From Nisaea sp. (GTDB taxonomy: Bacteria; Pseudomonadota; Alphaproteobacteria; Thalassobaculales; Thalassobaculaceae), in assembly GCF_034670185.1 (NCBI RefSeq), contig NZ_JAXMNY010000001.1, positions 372,001 through 436,000 of the forward strand: DNA of 64,000 nucleotides, in the 5' to 3' direction. Shown piece after piece: positions 59,613 through 64,000 of the stretch (position 1 is the first letter of the stretch; every line of letters begins with the position of its first letter). A model generated the notes under the pieces. The model ran no database searches. It saw only the letters and a program-made list of their open reading frames with translations, and was not told the DNA's origin. Made by a program: the position numbers and the translations under genes.

Positions 59613-60386
59613 TCAGCGGGCGAAGAACAATTCGGTGATCAGATAGTTCGAAATCAGTATCAGGATCGAGGCGGAGACCACGGCGTTGGTCGTTGCCCGG
59701 CCAACACCCTGGGCGCCGCGTCCGGAATGGTAACCGTGATAGCAGCCCATGAGGGCGATCAGAAAACCGAAGACAGCGGCCTTTACCAGACCGGAGACCA
59801 CGTCCTGGGTTTCCAGAAAATCAAACGTGCTCTTCAGGTAGCTGCCGGCATTGAAGCCAAGCTTGTTAACGCCGACCAGATAGCCGCCGAACACGCCGAT
59901 GATATCGCCGATCAGGACCAGGAAGGGCAGGCTGATGATGCCTGCGAGCACGCGCGGCACGACGAGATACTTGTAGGGACTGGTCGACAAGGTGGTCAGT
60001 GCGTCGACCTGTTCCGTCACCCGCATGGTGCCGATTTCCGCTGCCATCGAGGCGCCAATGCGGCCGGCGACCATGAGGCCGGCCAGCACCGGGCCAAGTT
60101 CCCGGGTCATGGACAGGACGACCACGGTGGCAATCGCGCTTTCGGCATTGAAGCGGGAAAAGCCGGTATAGCTTTGCAGCGCCAGAACCATTCCGGAGAA
60201 CAGGGTGGTCAGGCCGACGACCGGCAGGGAGTAGTAGCCGATATCCACCAGTTGGCGGCCGAGCAGGCGCCAGTAAATCGGCGGGCGCACGCAATGACTG
60301 ATCGTGATGCCGGTGAACACCGCCAGCCGTCCGGTGGCGGCGAGAAAGCCGAGAAAAGTCCGTCCGATCGCTGCAAGAAAATTCAT
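59613..60386 (-). CDS. mlaE: ABC transporter permease, MlaE family
   Basis: 257 residues from the ATG at 60386, in line with the family's MNFLAAIGRTFLGFL start; the frame is open to 60458 but there overlaps alr. Membrane helices and the MlaE signature GLTTLFSGMVLALQSYTGF, ESAIATVVVLSMTRELGPVLAGLMVAGRIGASMAAEIGTMRVTEQVDAL and VFGGYLVGV are clear. It pairs with the ATPase 16 bases downstream. Confidence 0.93.
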   Translation of the reverse strand: MNFLAAIGRTFLGFLAATGRLAVFTGITISHCVRPPIYWRLLGRQLVDIGYYSLPVVGLTTLFSGMVLALQSYTGFSRFNAESAIATVVVLSMTRELGPVLAGLMVAGRIGASMAAEIGTMRVTEQVDALTTLSTSPYKYLVVPRVLAGIISLPFLVLIGDIIGVFGGYLVGVNKLGFNAGSYLKSTFDFLETQDVVSGLVKAAVFGFLIALMGCYHGYHSGRGAQGVGRATTNAVVSASILILISNYLITELFFAR

Positions 60387-60432
60387 GCGTGTTTGGTTCC
60401 TGTGCAGGAGCCGGGCATTTCGCTTGGCATGA

Positions 60433-61569
60433 TCAGGTCTCTCCGCTCCCCGTATCAACGTAGCGTCGGGTATAGCGATGGCCGAGGCCTGTCAATATTT
60501 CATACCCGATGGTCCCGGCCGCGTCGGCCGCATCGTTTACCGTGTAACGCGATCCCAGCAGTTCGACAAACCCGCCGGGGTATATTTCGGCCCGGTCGGC
60601 ATCGCTGACATCGACCGCGAGCATATCCATGGAAACACGGCCGACGACGGGAAGTTTGCGATCCCCGAGATAGGCCGCGCCCTGACTGGACAGAGAGCGG
60701 AGATATCCGTCCGCATAGCCCACGGCAACGGTGGCGATACGTCCGTCTTTCTGAACCTTGTGTGTGCCGCCATATCCAACGGTATCGCCGGCTTTCACGG
60801 CGCGAACCTGAAGGACGCGTCCCATAAGTCTTACTACGGGAGCCATCGGACTTGGCTCGCCGTCCTTCACGCGCCCGCCATAGAGCGCGAAGCCGGGCCG
60901 GGCGAGATTGAAATGATAATCCAGCCCGAGAAAGATACCGGCGGAATTGGCCAGGCTGGCCTGCATCCTGCGTTGCAGCCGGGGCAGTTGTTCCTTGAAG
61001 CGCGCAAGCTGCGCGGCGTTGGATGGACTGTCCGGATCATCCGCGGTGGTAAGATGGGAAAGGGCATAAAGCCAGTCCGGGCCGCCAAGCACATCCGGCT
61101 CGTCGGATATCCATTTCATATCCTCGGCGGTCAGCCCGAGCCTGCTCATGCCGGTGTCGATATGAAGCATTGCCGGCAGGGCCCGGTCGGCCCGGACGCA
61201 CATCTGCCGGATCCGGGCAATCTGCTCCAGATCGTTGATCACCGGGATCAGCCCGTGTTCCGGAAAGACTTCCTCGGTGCCGGGCAGCAAACCGTTCAGT
61301 ACGGCAATGCGGGCGCGGGGCAGCACATCCCGGAGGGTGATGCCTTCGTCGACTGTGGCGACGAAGAAAGTCCGGCAACCGACCTCGAAAAGAGCTGGTC
61401 CGACCCGATCCACGCCGGTTCCGTAGGCATCCGCCTTCACCGCCGCGCCGCATTCGACGCCACCGAGGCGCTTTTTCAGATCGAGATAGTTTTGCTTGAT
61501 CGCGCTAAGGTCGATCACGAGTTCCGACGCGGCGCCGGAGCCGTCACTCGCCGGCAGAGTGTCGAGCAT
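60433..61569 (-). CDS. alr: Alanine racemase
   Basis: 378 residues, full length. PLP lysine in CGAAVKADAYGTG, and the second catalytic base Tyr in TVGYGGTHK. The late LPVVGRVSMDMLAVDVS segment is typical. It provides D-alanine for peptidoglycan. Its ATG overlaps the dnaB stop (TTAG region, one base shared), so it is read after dnaB. Likely cytosolic. Confidence 0.96.
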   Translation of the reverse strand: MLDTLPASDGSGAASELVIDLSAIKQNYLDLKKRLGGVECGAAVKADAYGTGVDRVGPALFEVGCRTFFVATVDEGITLRDVLPRARIAVLNGLLPGTEEVFPEHGLIPVINDLEQIARIRQMCVRADRALPAMLHIDTGMSRLGLTAEDMKWISDEPDVLGGPDWLYALSHLTTADDPDSPSNAAQLARFKEQLPRLQRRMQASLANSAGIFLGLDYHFNLARPGFALYGGRVKDGEPSPMAPVVRLMGRVLQVRAVKAGDTVGYGGTHKVQKDGRIATVAVGYADGYLRSLSSQGAAYLGDRKLPVVGRVSMDMLAVDVSDADRAEIYPGGFVELLGSRYTVNDAADAAGTIGYEILTGLGHRYTRRYVDTGSGET

Positions 61570-63080
61570 TAGAAATTGTCCGGGATATGATCGTCAGCAA
61601 CGAAATTGGAGAAGCGGGTGGTCGCGCCTTCGAAGTGCAAGGTCACTGTGCCGGTGGGACCGTGCCGCTGCTTGCCGATGATGACTTCGGCTTTACCGTA
61701 GGACGATTCGCATCGTTCTTTCCACTGGTCGTGACGATCGTGGAACTTCTCGTCCGACTCCTCGATACGCTGCGCGGGCTCGCCCTTTTCCAGATAGTAC
61801 TGCTCACGGAACACGAACATGACCACGTCCGCATCCTGCTCGATCGAGCCGGATTCACGAAGGTCGGCGAGCACCGGCCGCTTGTCGTCACGCTGCTCGA
61901 CCGCGCGGGAGAGCTGGGACAGCGCGATGACTGGAACGTCGAGTTCCTTGGCGATTGCCTTCAGACCCTGGGTGATCATGGAGATTTCCTGCACCCGGTT
62001 GTCGGTCCGCTGACCGACGGAAGGGCGCATCAGCTGCAAGTAATCGACCACGATGAGCGACAAGCCCTGCTGGCGCTTCAGGCGCCGCGCTCTGGCGCGC
62101 ATGGTGGCGATAGAGATCGCCGGCGTGTCGTCGATATAAAGCGGCGCGCGTTCCAGATCCTGGCTGGCGGCGACCAGTTTCTGGAAGTCTTCGGTGGTGA
62201 GTTCGCCGCGCCGGATGTGCTCCGAGGAAATCTCGGTCTGTTCGGCGAGGATACGGGTGGCGAGCTGCTCGGCCGACATTTCCAGCGAGAAGAACGCAAC
62301 GACCTGCCGTTCCAGCTCCGGGTCTTTCAGGGACGCTGTTGCCACATGGAAGGCGATGTTGGTGGCCAGCGCTGTTTTACCCATCGCAGGCCGTCCAGCG
62401 AGGATCAGCAGATCCGATGGATGCAGGCCGCCGAGCTTGGCATCGAGGTCCGTGAGGCCGGAAGATACACCGGCGAGGCCGCCATCGCGCTTGAAGGCTT
62501 CCTCGGCCATCCGGACCGAGTTGGTAAGGGCTTCTCCGAAGTCCTGGAAACCGCCCTGGCTGGAGCCGCGTTCGGCAAGGCCGAACAATTTCGATTCCGC
62601 CGCTTCGATTTGCTCAGACGCCGGCAGGTCGAGATCGTGCTGATAGGCCTCGTTGACGATTTCGCCGCCGAGATCGATCAGTTCCCGCCGCAGGAAGCTG
62701 TCGTAAATCGCCTGGCCGTAATCGTCGGCATTGATCACCGTGACGACGGAGGCGGCGAGGCGCACAAGATACTGGGCGCCGCCGGCTTCCTGCAGGGACT
62801 CGTCCTGATCGAACAGGGCTTTCAGGGTGACTGGGTTGGCGATCTGGCCTTTTTCGATCAGCCGTCCGCAGGCAGCGAAGATCCGGCCATGCACCGGGTC
62901 GGCGAAATGATCGGCGGAGAGATATTCGCTAACGCGTTCAAAGGCGCGGTTGTTAACGAGGACGGCGCCGAGCAGGCCCTGCTCTGCTTCCAGATTATGG
63001 GGCGGCTCACGATACGCGCTGGTTTGCGGTTCGGCACGAGGGAGCGCTGCGACGGCGGAAACGGACTCTGAATTCGACAT
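61569..63080 (-). CDS. dnaB: Replicative DNA helicase DnaB
   Basis: 503 residues, full length. N-terminal primase-interaction domain (EPPHNLEAEQGLLGAVL), linker and RecA-like helicase with Walker A LAGRPAMGKTALATN, Walker B LIVVDYLQLM, and GSIEQDADVVMFVFR near the end. It loads at the origin and unwinds the fork as a hexamer. A set of DnaA-box-like sites lies within 120 bases upstream. Confidence 0.98.
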   Translation of the reverse strand: MSNSESVSAVAALPRAEPQTSAYREPPHNLEAEQGLLGAVLVNNRAFERVSEYLSADHFADPVHGRIFAACGRLIEKGQIANPVTLKALFDQDESLQEAGGAQYLVRLAASVVTVINADDYGQAIYDSFLRRELIDLGGEIVNEAYQHDLDLPASEQIEAAESKLFGLAERGSSQGGFQDFGEALTNSVRMAEEAFKRDGGLAGVSSGLTDLDAKLGGLHPSDLLILAGRPAMGKTALATNIAFHVATASLKDPELERQVVAFFSLEMSAEQLATRILAEQTEISSEHIRRGELTTEDFQKLVAASQDLERAPLYIDDTPAISIATMRARARRLKRQQGLSLIVVDYLQLMRPSVGQRTDNRVQEISMITQGLKAIAKELDVPVIALSQLSRAVEQRDDKRPVLADLRESGSIEQDADVVMFVFREQYYLEKGEPAQRIEESDEKFHDRHDQWKERCESSYGKAEVIIGKQRHGPTGTVTLHFEGATTRFSNFVADDHIPDNF

Positions 63081-63123
63081 TGCCTACACATACCAAGAAG
63101 GGCTGTGGACGTCTTCCGCAATC

Positions 63124-63196
63124 TTATCCACAAGCCGTGAAATATCAAAGACTTATGTCTGTGGATAAAACGGGATAATGGGGATAAGCGGAATAA
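63124..63196. promoter_or_regulatory. DnaA-box cluster upstream of dnaB
   Basis: Two perfect DnaA boxes face each other: TTATCCACA (63124-63132) and its complement TGTGGATAA (63160-63168). After the second, related units GGGATAAT, GGGGATAAG and GGAATAAGG follow, with GGATAA-type cores ending at 63168, 63178, 63187 and 63196, a 9-10 base period close to one helical turn. This could be a DnaA-regulated promoter for dnaB. Confidence 0.6.
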
Positions 63197-63227
63197 GGCC
63201 CATGTGATTCAACGGCTCTCGCCTGTG

Positions 63228-63264
63228 AAAAAGAAAACGGCCATCCTGTGAGGGACGGCCGTTT
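63228..63264 (-). terminator. Rho-independent terminator after rplI
   Basis: On the minus strand AAACGGCC (63264-63257) pairs with GGCCGTTT (63242-63235), 14-base loop, followed by TCTTTTT. It ends the L9 transcript before dnaB. Confidence 0.85.
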
Positions 63265-63296
63265 CCGAATGCATGTATGCGGAAGAATCGAAAGGC

Positions 63297-63896
63297 TCAG
63301 GCCTCTTCGGTCTTCTCTTCCTCAGCGGCATCCTCGGCAACTTCTTCAGTCGCTTCGGGGGCAGCCTGGACTTCGACTTCTTCTTCGTCGTCGTTGTCAT
63401 TTTCTTCGCTGCCGACGGCGCGGCCGAGAAGTTTCTGCTGTTCGGCTTCGTCCGTGCTGCGGGCGATGTTCACGGTGATGTTCACCGCGACTTCCGGGTG
63501 CAGAACGACACGGATTTGCTCAAGGCCAAGGACCTTCAGCGCGCGGTCGAGAATGACCTGACGCTTGTTGATGGTGACGCCCTCGGCGGTCGCGGACTCG
63601 GCAATGTCACGGGAGGTGACGGAGCCGTAGAGCTGACCGCTGTCGCCGGCGGCCCGGATGATCGGGACCATCAGGCCTTCGAGCTTCTTGGCAACCTTTT
63701 CGGCTTCAGCCTTGCGCTCGAGATTTTCCGCTTCGAGCTGGGCCCGCTGGCCGTCGAAGTGGGTCAGGTTGCTCTTGTTGGCACGCAGGGCTTTACCCTG
63801 GGGCAGCAGGAAGTTGCGGGCAAAACCCGGCTTGACGGTAACGACGTCGCCCATCTGGCCGAGACGTTCGATACGCTCCAGAAGAATGACTTCCAT
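63297..63896 (-). CDS. rplI: 50S ribosomal protein L9
   Basis: 199 residues. The N-terminal rRNA-binding domain MEVILLERIERLGQMGDVVTVKPGFARNFLLPQGKA (in two parts) is unmistakable, followed by the long connecting helix and the C-terminal domain (DSGQLYGSVTSRDIAESA). An extra acidic tail (about residues 160-199, mostly Glu/Ala/Val) extends the usual 150 residues; similar tails occur in other alphaproteobacteria. GGAG lies upstream of the ATG. The gene ends with a strong terminator. Confidence 0.98.
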   Translation of the reverse strand: MEVILLERIERLGQMGDVVTVKPGFARNFLLPQGKALRANKSNLTHFDGQRAQLEAENLERKAEAEKVAKKLEGLMVPIIRAAGDSGQLYGSVTSRDIAESATAEGVTINKRQVILDRALKVLGLEQIRVVLHPEVAVNITVNIARSTDEAEQQKLLGRAVGSEENDNDDEEEVEVQAAPEATEEVAEDAAEEEKTEEA

Positions 63897-63901
63897 TTTT
63901 C

Positions 63902-64000
63902 TTACTCCTTAAAGGCCGAAGCCGTTGCCGCGTTGCCGCGGTGCAGGCCGGTTCCGGCCAGGGTCACGTTCAATTCGAGTTCCGTGCGATCCGGCCCTTC
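63902..64000 (-). CDS. C-terminal end of a gene upstream of rplI (cut by window edge)
   Basis: 32 residues ending GNAATASAFKE, with the stop 5 bases before the rplI ATG and the rplI ribosome site (AAGGAG) overlapping its last codons. This spacing implies an operon gene. The sequence does not match the end of S18 (rpsR); alphaproteobacteria often carry a DUF2232 membrane-protein gene between rpsR and rplI, so that is a candidate, but the fragment is too short to assign. Confidence 0.5.
   Translation of the reverse strand, partial: EGPDRTELELNVTLAGTGLHRGNAATASAFKE

Noticed and set aside
58070..59638. Long plus-strand open frame opposite radA and mlaF (about 520 codons)
   Set aside because: It is antisense to two genes with complete motifs; high third-position GC creates such shadows.
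61587..63071. Long plus-strand open frame opposite dnaB (about 490 codons)
   Set aside because: Antisense to a full-length dnaB; its translation shows no domain.
1..64000. tRNA, rRNA, CRISPR array, insertion sequence or prophage
   Set aside because: No cloverleaf-like segment with a GTTCRA arm, no regularly spaced repeats and no transposase, integrase or phage gene was seen on either strand by eye.

Overview
The window is about 64 kb of GC-rich, gene-dense chromosome from an alphaproteobacterium, most likely a marine, heterotrophic member of the Rhodospirillales. The evidence is the gene set and order: ppx-rlmE, guaB-rsmB and guaA; yfgM-bamB-der; the small alphaproteobacterial families DUF2794 and DUF3126; and a cvpA-purF / radA / mlaFE / alr / dnaB / rplI block. 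The taxon is inferred from content and order, not from a search.

Layout. 1-550: the 3' end of a GDP-mannose 3,5-epimerase gene and the eroded tail of a FecE-type ATPase gene. 0.7-7.4 kb: housekeeping genes (Ppx/GppA, RlmE, IMP dehydrogenase, RsmB) plus two GNATs and a flavin reductase. 7.5-12.8 kb: surface-glycan-type genes (a formyltransferase-like/GINT-like fusion, a methyltransferase, an OafA-type acyltransferase) around guaA. 12.9-18 kb: an AraC-controlled aromatic module (flavin monooxygenase, intradiol dioxygenase), a PfkB sugar kinase and an EamA exporter. 18.1-19.3 kb: metA behind a SAM-clan-like riboswitch leader, with its own terminator. 19.3-20.8 kb: an SDR and a membrane-anchored dual-specificity phosphatase.

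21.3-25.3 kb: an IclR regulator divergent from ferredoxin, Rieske oxygenase and a glutamine-synthetase-like ligase; this arrangement suggests gamma-glutamylation plus oxidation of an amine. 25.4-28.6 kb: a Fur-box-controlled AraC regulator and a TonB siderophore receptor. 28.7-36.6 kb: two small proteins, a nucleoside hydrolase, an XRE-cupin regulator, then glxB-glxC-glxD-glnT (the N-methylglutamate-synthase/GMAS type) and an amidase. 36.6-41.7 kb: a DMT exporter, an SDR, hypothetical, PilZ and zinc-ribbon proteins, a CoA transferase and DUF2794.

42-49.9 kb: yfgM-bamB-der, a second amidase, a small basic protein, an MFS transporter and a BaiN-type flavoprotein. 49.9-64 kb, all on the minus strand: a large MscS channel, a ZntB-like transporter, GDPD, SDR, PurF, CvpA, RadA, MlaF, MlaE, Alr, DnaB and L9, with a DnaA-box cluster just upstream of dnaB.

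The most interesting non-housekeeping content is the pair of gamma-glutamyl-amine modules (Rieske oxygenase with a GS-like ligase; GlxBCD with GlnT) lying within 14 kb of each other, and the metA leader, which can be folded by eye into a SAM-I/SAM-IV-clan shape with a Shine-Dalgarno-masking hairpin. No tRNA, rRNA, CRISPR array or intact insertion sequence was seen.
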